From Nitrosomonas sp. Nm34 (GTDB lineage: Bacteria > Pseudomonadota > Gammaproteobacteria > Burkholderiales > Nitrosomonadaceae): DNA of 43,683 nt. A program made the translations under genes and the position numbers. The notes under the pieces were generated by a model that had not been told where the DNA came from, did not search any database, and saw only the letters and a list, made by a program, of their open reading frames with translations. Each line of letters begins with the position of its first letter. Position 1 is the stretch's first letter. The stretch covers positions 1 through 43,683 of the forward strand of contig NZ_FORD01000024.1 in NCBI RefSeq assembly GCF_900113925.1, written 5' to 3'. Of this stretch, positions 1-8,503 are shown in pieces.

Positions 1-90
1 CGGTTTCCCCCTTGCGTTTCACTACGGTTGTCGTTACTAACTCCGGTTATCTCCTCTCAGATAACAAGTTTTAACCCATGCCGGGCACAC
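1..90 (-). mobile_element. Probable 5' end of a group II intron, running off the window
   Basis: Read on the minus strand from base 90 downwards, the sequence begins GTGTGCCCGGCATGGGT. This fits the group II intron 5' consensus GUGYG and the start of domain I as I remember it from bacterial introns. The rest of the intron, including any reverse transcriptase, would lie left of base 1. The inferred insertion point at 90/91 is directly beside a REP-like palindrome at 94-120. Recognition is from memory of intron starts, not from an alignment, so confidence is moderate. Confidence 0.4.
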
Positions 91-93
91 TAG

Positions 94-120
94 GGTGCAA
101 TAAGCGCAGCGCATTGCACC
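94..120. repeat. REP-like palindrome
   Basis: Perfect 8-base arms GGTGCAAT (94-101) and ATTGCACC (113-120) enclose a GC-rich 11-base loop. This resembles the extragenic palindromes that end in a 'GCCCTACG' tail in many proteobacteria. It lies between the minus-strand intron start and the plus-strand intron remnant. Confidence 0.6.
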
Positions 121-141
121 GGATGGTGAAGTGAGGCACAT

Positions 142-174
142 ACGGCGCAATGCCCGTTGGTTATTACGCCCTAC
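142..174. repeat. Second REP-like palindrome
   Basis: Arms GGCGCAAT (144-151) and ATTACGCC (163-170) pair with one mismatch and are followed by the typical CCTACG tail. A related tail, GCGCCCTACGCTGGCTAGAGTT, in shorter form GCGCCCTACG, recurs near 805-815, just beyond the group II remnant. The intron may therefore have landed within or beside a REP cluster. Confidence 0.5.
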
Positions 175-179
175 GCGGG

Positions 180-800
180 CTGAAAGTTTTAGCACCTTAC
201 CCGGGGAGATCTCCCGAATGAGGTTAGGGAGAATCAGCAGAAGCCGTATTGGCGAAGAAGCCTTGGAAACAAGGTGGAACAAAGGGCTGAAGAACCAGGA
301 GACAGGCCATTTTAAACATTTCTGTGGATTGGCGCGGAGTATTCTGGCGTGGGTGAGCGTTGCAACTGCGGCAACCACTCGCCCAGCGTCCACGTGAGGT
401 TGGTGGGCTCCAATCGGAAGCGTGGCCGTGGGATGCAAGCTGAAACACAGACGAAGGAGAAATAGAAGGTGCTGAATGAAAATTTGATGGAAAGCGTCCT
501 TAATCGGGACAACCTTCTATAAGGTTGAAACGGTGGGGGGTTATGGGTTCCATCGGATTTTGTGACAGCTTAAGTCACTGGGTTCAACCGCCGGATGGGA
601 ATACGGAGTATCAGCGAAGCTAAAACCGCACGTCCGGTGATGTGGGAGAGGTAACGGGGCAATCCCGTTACCCCGACCCGATCGCGGGCTGGGTTCAACC
701 GCTGGATGCGGAATACGAAGTATCAGTGAAGCTAAAACCGCACGTCCGGTGGTGCGGGAGAGGGAACGGATACAATCCGTTACCCCGACCCGATCACAGG
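180..800 (+). mobile_element. Group II intron remnant without an ORF
   Basis: Bases 195-300 contain CTTACCCGGGGAGATCT, followed by AATCAGCAGAAGCCGTA and GGGCTGAAGAACC. These match the conserved RNA stretch found just before the reverse transcriptase ORF in bacterial group II introns, recalled from memory. No reverse transcriptase reading frame follows. Instead the sequence passes after about 300 bases into 3' RNA domains of the type CCGCACGTCCGGTG (domain V-like) and a hairpin ending CCCGACCCGATC (domain VI-like). It looks like an intron that lost its ORF and then decayed. The exact 5' end is not visible. Confidence 0.45.
578..797 (+). repeat. Tandem duplication of intron 3' domains (period 111)
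   Basis: Unit 1 (578-688) and unit 2 (689-797) both run from CTGGGTTCAACCG through AAGCTAAAACCGCACGTCC to CCCGACCCGATC. The terminal hairpins differ but each still pairs: GTAACGGG/CCCGTTAC in unit 1 and AACGGAT/ATCCGTT in unit 2. Paired substitutions suggest both copies were once under selection for RNA structure, or that the two copies come from two different introns. Confidence 0.65.
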
Positions 801-822
801 TTGCGCCCTACGCTGGCTAGAG

Positions 823-1245
823 TTAATTTTTGACGTAACCTTTATCAGTGCATGCTCCACTGTATGTCCATGTGAGTCGTTCTCCATTGGCAGCTGGTGT
901 AAGAACGCAAGTTTCTCCGGTTTTGATACCTTTGTAATCATTTGGTGTAGCAGTAATTTTGCCATCTGCGGCTACTGTTAGTGTTTTAAAAGCACCGGCT
1001 GCACTCTCTGCGGGTGCAGGTGGGACGCCATTTTTTCCATTATCGCAAGCTTTAAGATCTCCAGTTCCCATAAAACATTCAGTAACCGCAAGCTTGAATG
1101 GTGCCATAGCGCCAATAACCTCTGAATAAGCTGCTTTTTTTATGTAGTCCTGATAAGCCGGAATCGCCACCGCCGCCAAAATACCAATAATGGCCACAAC
1201 AATCATTAACTCGATCAGAGTAAAACCTTTTTGCATGTCTTGCAT
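823..1245 (-). CDS. Type IV pilin (PilA-like), 140 aa
   Basis: Major-pilin-like subunit of a type IV pilus, processed by prepilin peptidase and assembled from the inner membrane. A short leader MQDMQKG precedes the cleavage site G7/F8. The mature protein starts [20 protein letters not shown], with the conserved Glu at position 5 and the hydrophobic N-terminal helix. The globular part has four cysteines (57, 67, 113, 132), of which the 113/132 pair fits the usual C-terminal disulfide loop. A strong ribosome site, AAAGGAG on the minus strand (1254-1260), supports base 1245 as start; the in-frame Met at residue 4 is an alternative. It lies alone between intron debris and glnE with no other pilus genes, so a minor pilin or pseudopilin role cannot be excluded. 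Confidence 0.9.
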   Translation of the reverse strand: MQDMQKGFTLIELMIVVAIIGILAAVAIPAYQDYIKKAAYSEVIGAMAPFKLAVTECFMGTGDLKACDNGKNGVPPAPAESAAGAFKTLTVAADGKITATPNDYKGIKTGETCVLTPAANGERLTWTYSGACTDKGYVKN

Positions 1246-1264
1246 GAATCATTCTCCTTTAAAT

Positions 1265-1284
1265 TAAAAAACACTCAGTGAGTG
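1265..1284 (-). promoter_or_regulatory. Terminator-like hairpin in the pilin leader
   Basis: On the minus strand CACTCACTGAGTG (1284-1272) is a palindrome followed directly by six T, about ten bases before the pilin ribosome site. It may be an attenuator, or simply a weak palindrome in an AT-rich leader. The stem is only four to six pairs. Confidence 0.25.
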
Positions 1285-1329
1285 CATGGGCTAGTATGGG
1301 CAGAAATAATCGCGCACTATCTTTTAGTT

Positions 1330-1361
1330 AAAAGAATGCCATTAGCATCATAACGGCATTC
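1330..1361 (-). terminator. Probable terminator downstream of glnE
   Basis: On the minus strand, arms GAATGCC (1361-1355) and GGCATTC (1340-1334) surround a 14-base loop and are followed by TTTT. It lies about 80 bases past the glnE stop and before the pilin gene. The loop is long and the T run short, so strength is uncertain. Confidence 0.4.
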
Positions 1362-1443
1362 CAGAAAAGGTTTAGTTGGAAATAAACGGATTATTAGGTG
1401 CTTTTCTTGAATTAACATGGGATAAGCTTGGAGCGCGCCAGGC

Positions 1444-4242
1444 TTATCCTCCAAATACCTGTTCCCACAGCTGCAATACCGCCATGCGCGCGTGGCTTAA
1501 ATCATCGGCTTCGATGCGGGCAAAGTTGCCTGATTTTTCCTGGGAAGTCGCTGAGCTTTCCAGCTTGGGGCCGGCATTCAAGCGCAGGCGATGTTGCACG
1601 CGGCGGAATTCACGGTAGCCTGTCCACACTTGCTGGGCAGTTTCAGTCGGAATGAGCCCCAGTTCACTGGCCAGTTTCAGCAGCGCAATATTGCCGATAT
1701 TGCCGGTGAGCTGCGGGTACTGGTGCGCGTAGCCGAGCACCAGGTATTGCACGATGAATTCCACATCGATGATGCCGCCGCGGTCATGTTTAATATCGAA
1801 CAGCGTCGTCGGGTTAGGGTGGGCATCCAGCATTTTTTCGCGCATCATCAGGATATCCTGTCTGAGCTGAGCGAGGTCGCGGGCTTGACACAGAATTTCC
1901 TTACGGATTTGTTCAAACAGCTTGCCCACTTGCGGATCACCTGTGACGAAGCGCGCACGCGTCAAAGCCTGATGCTCCCATACCCAGGCTTGAGTATGCT
2001 GGTATTGGGTAAAGGCTTCGATGGAAGAGGCCAGTAATCCGCTGGCGCCATTCGGACGCAGGCGTAAATCCGTTGCATACAATACCCCGGCTGAGGTGGG
2101 GCTGGTGAGCCAGGTGTTGATGCTTTGTCCCAGCTTGGTGTAGATCTCCTGTGCATCGGCATGGTTATCCTGGTAAAGGAAAATGATATCGAGATCAGAT
2201 ACGTAGCCCAGCTCCTTTCCGCCCAGCTTGCCATAGCCGATGATGGCAAAAACAGGTTGTTCGCGGTGTTTTTTCTTCAGCCCCAGCCAGGCAAGGTGCA
2301 GTACGTTATCGAGAATGAGATCGGCGAGCGCGGTCAGATGATCGCTGAGGGTTTCCAGTAACAGCTTTCCTTCCAGATCGATCGCCAGTAACTGAAATAC
2401 CTGCGCATGCTGGAAATGCCGCAGGACATCCATTTGCCATTCGGTGATATGGCTTCTGGGGCTGTCCACATGGTTGAGCTGGCGCGTCAGCTCCTGTCTC
2501 AGTGCCGGCCAGTCCGGTAATTGATACAGCCCGCGCGGCGTCAGCAGTTGATCGAGCAGGATAGGGTGTCTGCCCAGATAATCGCTGGCCCAGCGACTGG
2601 CGCTGACGAGTTTGGTAACCCGTGGCAAGGTTTGGGGGTGTTCCAGCAGCAAGGCCAGGTAAGCGGCTTGCTGGCTGATATGTTCCAGTAATTGCAGCAT
2701 GCGTTCCAGTGTGGCTTCCACCGGTGGAAATTGGGCAATGGCCTCTACCAGAATCGGCATCAGGGATTTAATTTTTTGCTGGTTGGCTGGCGGTAATTGC
2801 TGAAAAAAATAGCTGGCATAACATTGCTGGATACGCGCCGAGATTTTTTCAGGCTCGGTAAACCCCAACGTCGTCAGCTGAGTGGTGGCGGCTTCCACCT
2901 GAGTCCTGTCTCCGGCCTGCGTCTGCCAGAGACTTGCCAGGATGTCATGAGCTGGCGATTTGCGTGGCGCGGCGAAGATCAATTCAAAGTGGCGCGTGAC
3001 ATGGTTGCGGTGGATATCGAGCTGTCGCAGAAACTCGGCAAAGCGGGCATAGCCCATGGCTGCGGCAATTAATGCCTGATCTGCGGGATTTTCAGGCAGA
3101 TTCTGGGTTTGTTGGTCATCGAGGTATTGCAAACGGTGCTCCAGCTTGCGCAGAAAGCGGTAGGCTTCGATGAGCTCAGTGATCGTTTGAGCAGGAATCG
3201 GCTGCTTTTGCTGCAAGCGGTGCAGGGCGGTCAGCGTGGGGCGAATGCATAGATCGGCATCCCGACCTCCGCGTATCAGTTGAAAAACCTGCGTGATGAA
3301 TTCAATTTCGCGGATACCGCCCGGACCCAGTTTAATGTTGTCATGCATTTCGCGGCGATCCACTTCCTTGCGCAGTTGCGCATGCAGGCGACGCATGGCT
3401 TCATAAGCCTCAAAATCGAGGTATTTGCGGAAGACAAACGGGCGGGTGATGTCCTCCATCAGCACCACTGATGCGGGAGCCGGTCCTGCTATGACCCGGC
3501 TCTTGAGCCAGGCATGGCGCTCCCATTCCCTTCCTTGGGTCACAAAATAGTCCTCCAGCATTGCGAAGCTGATCGCCAGCGGGCTGTTTTCTCCGTGCGG
3601 GCGCAGGCGCATATCGACCCGGAAGACGTAGCCATCCACCGTGTAATCATTTAAACTGGCAATCAGCTTGCGTCCGAGGCGGGTAAAGAAGTCATGGTTG
3701 GAGATCGATTTTCTGCCGTTCGTTTCGCCATCCTCTGGGTAGATGAAAATCAGATCGACGTCGGAGGAAACGTTGAGCTCTCCTCCTCCGAGTTTGCCCA
3801 TGGCCACGACTAATAATTGCTGCGGGGTTGAACTTTTTTCGCCGATAGGTGAACCAAACTGGTTGGGATGCGTCATCCAGTTCTGATGATGCGCGAGCGC
3901 AAAACGAATCGTGACCTCGGCCAGATTGGTCATCGTGACCATGACTTCAGTCAGATCAGCCATACCGGCGAGATCACGCGCAGCCAGACGCAGTATGACC
4001 TGTTTACGGAGCTTACGCAGGGCGCTATGCAGACTTGTTTCATCCACGGTGTGTTCCGGGCAGGTTGCGCTGAGGAATGCGAGCATTTCCTCGCGTGCAA
4101 AAGGGTGATGGAAATGTTCAATCAGATCAGTGCGTAAATCAGGCTCGCTGTCTAATAAACGACGTCCATAACGGCTGAAACGAAGGAGACTTTCCAGCGC
4201 TGATTCAGTAGGGGGGTGGATGCTGTGTAAAAACATATTCAA
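1444..4242 (-). CDS. glnE: Bifunctional glutamine synthetase adenylyltransferase/adenylyl-removing enzyme, 932 aa
   Basis: Cytoplasmic enzyme that adenylylates and deadenylylates glutamine synthetase in response to PII and glutamine, setting ammonia assimilation. Two homologous nucleotidyltransferase units are visible. The N-terminal unit has GKLGGGELNVSSDVDLI around residues 149-164, and the C-terminal unit has GYGKLGGKELGYVSDLDII around residues 660-680. Each is followed by a helical domain with a GGIxxxEFxxQ motif (GPGGIREIEFITQ and DRGGIIDVEFIVQ). The length is normal for the family. The gene is divergent from yhdP. The stop overlaps an 8-base inverted repeat GGATAAGC/GCTTATCC. The ribosome site at the start is poor; the next Met, at residue 3, is an alternative. 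Confidence 0.96.
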   Translation of the reverse strand: MNMFLHSIHPPTESALESLLRFSRYGRRLLDSEPDLRTDLIEHFHHPFAREEMLAFLSATCPEHTVDETSLHSALRKLRKQVILRLAARDLAGMADLTEVMVTMTNLAEVTIRFALAHHQNWMTHPNQFGSPIGEKSSTPQQLLVVAMGKLGGGELNVSSDVDLIFIYPEDGETNGRKSISNHDFFTRLGRKLIASLNDYTVDGYVFRVDMRLRPHGENSPLAISFAMLEDYFVTQGREWERHAWLKSRVIAGPAPASVVLMEDITRPFVFRKYLDFEAYEAMRRLHAQLRKEVDRREMHDNIKLGPGGIREIEFITQVFQLIRGGRDADLCIRPTLTALHRLQQKQPIPAQTITELIEAYRFLRKLEHRLQYLDDQQTQNLPENPADQALIAAAMGYARFAEFLRQLDIHRNHVTRHFELIFAAPRKSPAHDILASLWQTQAGDRTQVEAATTQLTTLGFTEPEKISARIQQCYASYFFQQLPPANQQKIKSLMPILVEAIAQFPPVEATLERMLQLLEHISQQAAYLALLLEHPQTLPRVTKLVSASRWASDYLGRHPILLDQLLTPRGLYQLPDWPALRQELTRQLNHVDSPRSHITEWQMDVLRHFQHAQVFQLLAIDLEGKLLLETLSDHLTALADLILDNVLHLAWLGLKKKHREQPVFAIIGYGKLGGKELGYVSDLDIIFLYQDNHADAQEIYTKLGQSINTWLTSPTSAGVLYATDLRLRPNGASGLLASSIEAFTQYQHTQAWVWEHQALTRARFVTGDPQVGKLFEQIRKEILCQARDLAQLRQDILMMREKMLDAHPNPTTLFDIKHDRGGIIDVEFIVQYLVLGYAHQYPQLTGNIGNIALLKLASELGLIPTETAQQVWTGYREFRRVQHRLRLNAGPKLESSATSQEKSGNFARIEADDLSHARMAVLQLWEQVFGG

Positions 4243-4345
4243 GGTTAAAATAAAGCATGTTTGGTTTGCTAAGATCAGTTATGCCACTGATAGATAAAAG
4301 AGTATTTTGTAGGGGAGGGTCACGGCCCGCAGTCCACAGCAATGC

Positions 4346-4390
4346 TCCTATTAGAAATCCTAGTTCCTATTAGAAATCTTATTAAAAATA
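4346..4390. repeat. Short direct repeats in the glnE/yhdP divergent region
   Basis: TCCTATTAGAAATC occurs exactly twice, at 4346-4359 and 4365-4378. A third, decayed copy (TCTTATTAAAAATA) overlaps at 4377-4390. The spacing of 19 and then 12 bases and the position between two divergent genes would suit a regulator binding site, or replication slippage. Confidence 0.4.
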
Positions 4391-4474
4391 CCATTTTGAT
4401 CAAACTCTTCTTTTTTACTTCCTAGGATTAAGCAGTTTTTCAGAATAAAACTGTGCTTCTTATTCAATTATCCC

Positions 4475-7400
4475 ATGATGCATTCCTTTGTTAAGCATAG
4501 CATCTTCACCTTGCGTAAGCTCGGGTGGGTTGTGTTCGTTATCGTAATGTTTTTTTTCCTGTTACTGTTGTTATTGCGCTATTGGCTGTTGCCTGATATT
4601 GATCGCTACCGGCCCGACATTGCGGCCGCTATTTCGCAGGTGGCCGAGCAAACAATCAGTATAGAACGCATCGATGCCAATTGGGACGGATTGCACCCTT
4701 ATTTACGGTTACATGGGGTGCGTGTGCATGATCAGTATGGTAATTCTGTTTTGATACTGGCTGAGTTGGATGGCACGCTTGCATGGCGCTCGTTACTGTA
4801 CGGAGAATTGCTGTTTCGTGAGATTAAAATTGAACGGCCTGTTCTGAGCATCCGCCGTGATAGTGAAAAAGTGATCCACATCGCAGGCGTTAGGCTTGAT
4901 CAAGAGGAAGCAGATAAGGGTTTTCTTGATTGGCTATTACAACAGCGCCAGCTGTTGGTCAATGATGCTGAAGTTTATTGGTTGGATGAGCCGCGTGCTG
5001 CACCCGCGCTCTATCTGAAAAAGGTAGATTTACGTATGCACAATAAGGAAGGCCATCACACTTTTGGATTACGGTTCATTCCACCCACTGAATTAGCCGA
5101 TCCGGTGGATATACGCGGGGATTTAACGGGCGGATCCGTCAATGCATTGAGTCAGTGGCACGGGCGCTTGTTTGCTCAATTGAATTACGTCGATCTCGCT
5201 GCTTTACAAACCTGGTTATCGTTCCCGGGAGACCTGGAATTGGGTCGTGGCAAGGGTGCCTTTCGTGCGTGGATGGGCATAGAGGGTCAGTCGGTGGCTT
5301 ACTGGAAGGCTGATGTGAATCTGCATGAAACTGATATGCGCTGGGCAAAGGAGTTCCCCAGACTTGATCTTGCCCATTTGCGTGGTCGCGTGGGGTGGAA
5401 AAGAAATAATGACGCGATCCAGCCGGGGGATGAATGGTTTGCCCAGCAACTGAGTGTCGCTATTGAAAATGAAGTATTTACCCAACCCGTGAACATTTTG
5501 TGGCAACGACAGGAGGGAGAAGGCGAGGCACCCAGCGAAAATAAATTACTGGTAAATGCTCTGGATTTAGGCGTGATGGCTTCTCTATTAAGTTATCTCC
5601 CTATGGAGCCTTCATGGCAACAGCAGGTGAGTGAATTATCCCCGCAAGGAGTCATCGAGCATGTGCAAGCTGATTGGCAAGGAGAGTGGACCAGGCCTTC
5701 CTCTTTTAATGTCGAGGGAAGTTTTCACAATTTAGCCATTCAGGCGTTTGACAGGCTCCCTGCAGTGAGTGGGATAAGTGGCAGTGTCAAGCTATCTGAA
5801 GCAGGCGGAACGCTTCATCTTGATTCTGATCAAGCCAACATGAGTCTCTCTGAGACATTTAACGAGCCGCTTGAGTTTGATCGGTTGACTACACTGCTCA
5901 ATTGGAAGATATTGCCTGATCAGGGTACCACTTTGTTTGAATTCAATCATATTTCATTTGTTAATCGTTATCTGTCCGGAACAATGCATGGCCGCTACCA
6001 TAGTGGCACCTTTGCGCAGCCCGGCACAATCGATATGACGGGTGAGCTGGCACATGCAGAGGTCACGTATCTTAATAAGTATCTGGCTTCCCTGGGTGAT
6101 CAGGATACTTCGCAAAACTGGCTGAATAAAGCGCTCATAGCGGGTAGATTGGAAGGCACCCGATTTAATATCCGTGGCGAGTTAAGTGAATCTGCTTCAG
6201 ATCTGCGCCACAAGATCGCCTTCGAGTTAACAACCCGAATGGCTGACACAGCGGTAAATTTGCCTGAAGAATGGCCGAATATGACGGAAATCCAAGCCGA
6301 TCTTTCATTGCAGGATAATCAACTTGCCATGACGATTTCACGCGCAAAACTGGCCGATATTGTTATGAAAGATGTGTGCTTGCAGATTGCAGATTTATAC
6401 GCACCGCAGCCCATTTTACACCTGACGGGGGGAGCCGAGGGCGCTACCCAAACTATCATTGATTTGATTAAAAAAGGCTCTCAGCATCTCCATGCGGTTG
6501 ATTTTTCCCAGCCAGGTGAAGTTTCCGGGAATGGGAAATTGCGTCTGGAGCTTGCTATGCCGATAAAATCATACCACGATGATGAGGAGAGGCGTCTCGA
6601 ACTCAAAGGGGATTATCAGTTCATCAATAATGAGATTCCTCTGGGTCAAGATTTGCCTGCATTGAGTAAAGTCAATGGAATGCTTGCTTTTACTCAGTCT
6701 ACGCTGGCTATAAAAAATGTAACTGGGCAATTGACCGGTGAGCCGATAACGATTAACTCTACCGCACTGCCGAACGGCGGAATGCGTATCGTAGCGACAG
6801 GCAGGGCTAATTTCGATCGCTTACATTCAGCTAAACCGGATCAACCGGCAAGTACCTTGCAGTTATGGACGCAGTCTATGCGGGGGATAACTGATTGGTC
6901 AGCCGTGCTTGTTATTAACAAAGAAGGCATGGATCTCAGTGTTGAATCATCGTTAGTTGGCGCTGCTTTATTATTACCTGAGCCTTTTGCCAAAGCTGCG
7001 GCAGAAAAGATTCCGCTCAGTTTGGAAAAAAAAATCATTGATTCAGAACGTGAGGTGCTGCGTTTTCGTTATGGAGAGGTGGTCACCGCAGAAATTCAAC
7101 GTGTGCGTGCAGAAGATGGCACTTACTTACCGACACGTGGCGTGATGAATTTCCGAACTGCGCCCGTTGAATTACCGAAAGACACTGTCACACTCGTACA
7201 TGGTACGATTCCGGTATTGGAATGGGATCGCTGGAAAGCGCTTTTTGATCGGCATGAGGAATTGGCTGCCCGCTCAGGACAAGCTGGCCAAGGAATCAAG
7301 GCATTGCTGACTGATCGGGTCAATTTCAATCTGAATATTGGCAGGCTCGATTTTCTAGGAAGCCGTTTTAATGAGTTTGTATTGGATGCCAATAAACACG

Positions 7401-8383
7401 GTGGGCAATGGCATACTGCTGTGGTCAGTAAAGAAGTCATCGGTCATATCGTTTGGGATTCGCTCAATAAGGAAGCATTTGCACGATTAAAAAAGTTGGT
7501 AAAACCAGAAACCATTCCGGAATCTGATTTGGCCATGAAAAAAAAGCATCCATCCAAGGATTGGCCTATCATGGATCTGTATGCTGACGAGTTCTATGTA
7601 GGAGAAAAGCTGTTAGGTAAATTAGTATTGGTAGCTCATCAGCAAGCAGAGGGCTGGCATATCGATCAACTTCAAATTGCTCACGCTGACAGTTCTCTTA
7701 TACTGCAGGGAGTGTGGCAGAACCGCACCGCTCCTTTTCAAATGCAAGCAGACGTCGAACTGCGAGCAAAAAGTATAGGTCAATTCCTGGCGCGCTTGGG
7801 TTACCCGGGGCGTATTGCGCGTGGAAAAGGCGAAGCGATAGGTTCATTGGTATGGGTAGGGCAGCCTTTTTCCATAGATTTCCCTTCTCTTTCCGGCAAT
7901 CTGAAATTGACTGCCCAGCACGGTCAATTTACCAAATTCAGGCCAGGGATGAGCAAATTGCTGGGTATTTTTGATCTAAAATCGATTCCGCGCAGACTGA
8001 CATTGGATTTTTATGATGTATTTAGTCAAGGTTTTGGTTTTGATGATATATCCGGCGATGTTAGAATTAACCGAGGGGTTGCGGTGACAGATGAACTGCA
8101 GATTGCAGGAAGCGCAGCTTATCTGACTGTGAGTGGAAAAATCGATCTGGTAGAAGAAACTCAAGCGCTCTTGGTCAAAATGTTTCCTTCGCTTGGGCTG
8201 GCAACACCAGTAGCAGGGATTGCTTCCATGATTGCGAACCAGTCACTGAAGGATCCATTTGATCGTGTTTTATTTAGTGAATATATGATAACAGGTAGGT
8301 GGGATAAGCCTGTAATGAAGAAATCACAAGATTTACAAGAAAATAAGGACACGCAATCAGAATCCAAGCATAATGAGAATTGA
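4475..8383 (+). CDS. yhdP: YhdP family AsmA-like protein, 1302 aa
   Basis: Very large envelope protein of the AsmA/YhdP group (TIGR02099, DUF3971), thought to form a bridge that moves phospholipids from inner to outer membrane. One N-terminal membrane anchor is visible at about residues 18-40 (GWVVFVIVMFFFLLLLLLRYW). The rest is a long, mostly beta-rich periplasmic stretch. The C-terminal part near residues 1130-1260 contains the AsmA-like signature region, with GKGEAIGSLVW and the segment rich in Gly and Phe around FDLKSIPRRLTLDF. The length matches the family. The order glnE-yhdP-nitrilase-tldD is common in Betaproteobacteria. No clear ribosome site precedes the start; the gene opens ATGATG, so the second codon is equally possible. 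Confidence 0.9.
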   Translation: MMHSFVKHSIFTLRKLGWVVFVIVMFFFLLLLLLRYWLLPDIDRYRPDIAAAISQVAEQTISIERIDANWDGLHPYLRLHGVRVHDQYGNSVLILAELDGTLAWRSLLYGELLFREIKIERPVLSIRRDSEKVIHIAGVRLDQEEADKGFLDWLLQQRQLLVNDAEVYWLDEPRAAPALYLKKVDLRMHNKEGHHTFGLRFIPPTELADPVDIRGDLTGGSVNALSQWHGRLFAQLNYVDLAALQTWLSFPGDLELGRGKGAFRAWMGIEGQSVAYWKADVNLHETDMRWAKEFPRLDLAHLRGRVGWKRNNDAIQPGDEWFAQQLSVAIENEVFTQPVNILWQRQEGEGEAPSENKLLVNALDLGVMASLLSYLPMEPSWQQQVSELSPQGVIEHVQADWQGEWTRPSSFNVEGSFHNLAIQAFDRLPAVSGISGSVKLSEAGGTLHLDSDQANMSLSETFNEPLEFDRLTTLLNWKILPDQGTTLFEFNHISFVNRYLSGTMHGRYHSGTFAQPGTIDMTGELAHAEVTYLNKYLASLGDQDTSQNWLNKALIAGRLEGTRFNIRGELSESASDLRHKIAFELTTRMADTAVNLPEEWPNMTEIQADLSLQDNQLAMTISRAKLADIVMKDVCLQIADLYAPQPILHLTGGAEGATQTIIDLIKKGSQHLHAVDFSQPGEVSGNGKLRLELAMPIKSYHDDEERRLELKGDYQFINNEIPLGQDLPALSKVNGMLAFTQSTLAIKNVTGQLTGEPITINSTALPNGGMRIVATGRANFDRLHSAKPDQPASTLQLWTQSMRGITDWSAVLVINKEGMDLSVESSLVGAALLLPEPFAKAAAEKIPLSLEKKIIDSEREVLRFRYGEVVTAEIQRVRAEDGTYLPTRGVMNFRTAPVELPKDTVTLVHGTIPVLEWDRWKALFDRHEELAARSGQAGQGIKALLTDRVNFNLNIGRLDFLGSRFNEFVLDANKHGGQWHTAVVSKEVIGHIVWDSLNKEAFARLKKLVKPETIPESDLAMKKKHPSKDWPIMDLYADEFYVGEKLLGKLVLVAHQQAEGWHIDQLQIAHADSSLILQGVWQNRTAPFQMQADVELRAKSIGQFLARLGYPGRIARGKGEAIGSLVWVGQPFSIDFPSLSGNLKLTAQHGQFTKFRPGMSKLLGIFDLKSIPRRLTLDFYDVFSQGFGFDDISGDVRINRGVAVTDELQIAGSAAYLTVSGKIDLVEETQALLVKMFPSLGLATPVAGIASMIANQSLKDPFDRVLFSEYMITGRWDKPVMKKSQDLQENKDTQSESKHNEN

Positions 8384-8503
8384 TAGGTATGGATGGTTTG
8401 GGAAACTGCCTATTAGCTATATGTGCTGCTTGATGGCTTTTGTGAGCGAAATTCTTATCTTGCCTGAATTCAGTAGAAAAGGGGACTTATAGGGGAGGAA
8501 GAT

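Noticed and set aside
37..438. Minus-strand frame of 133 codons across the intron region
   Set aside because: It lies over structured RNA and palindromes and has no protein-like composition or ribosome site.
1313..1345. Sigma-54 promoter for the pilin gene
   Set aside because: A TGGCA is present, but the GC of the -12 element at the required spacing is missing.
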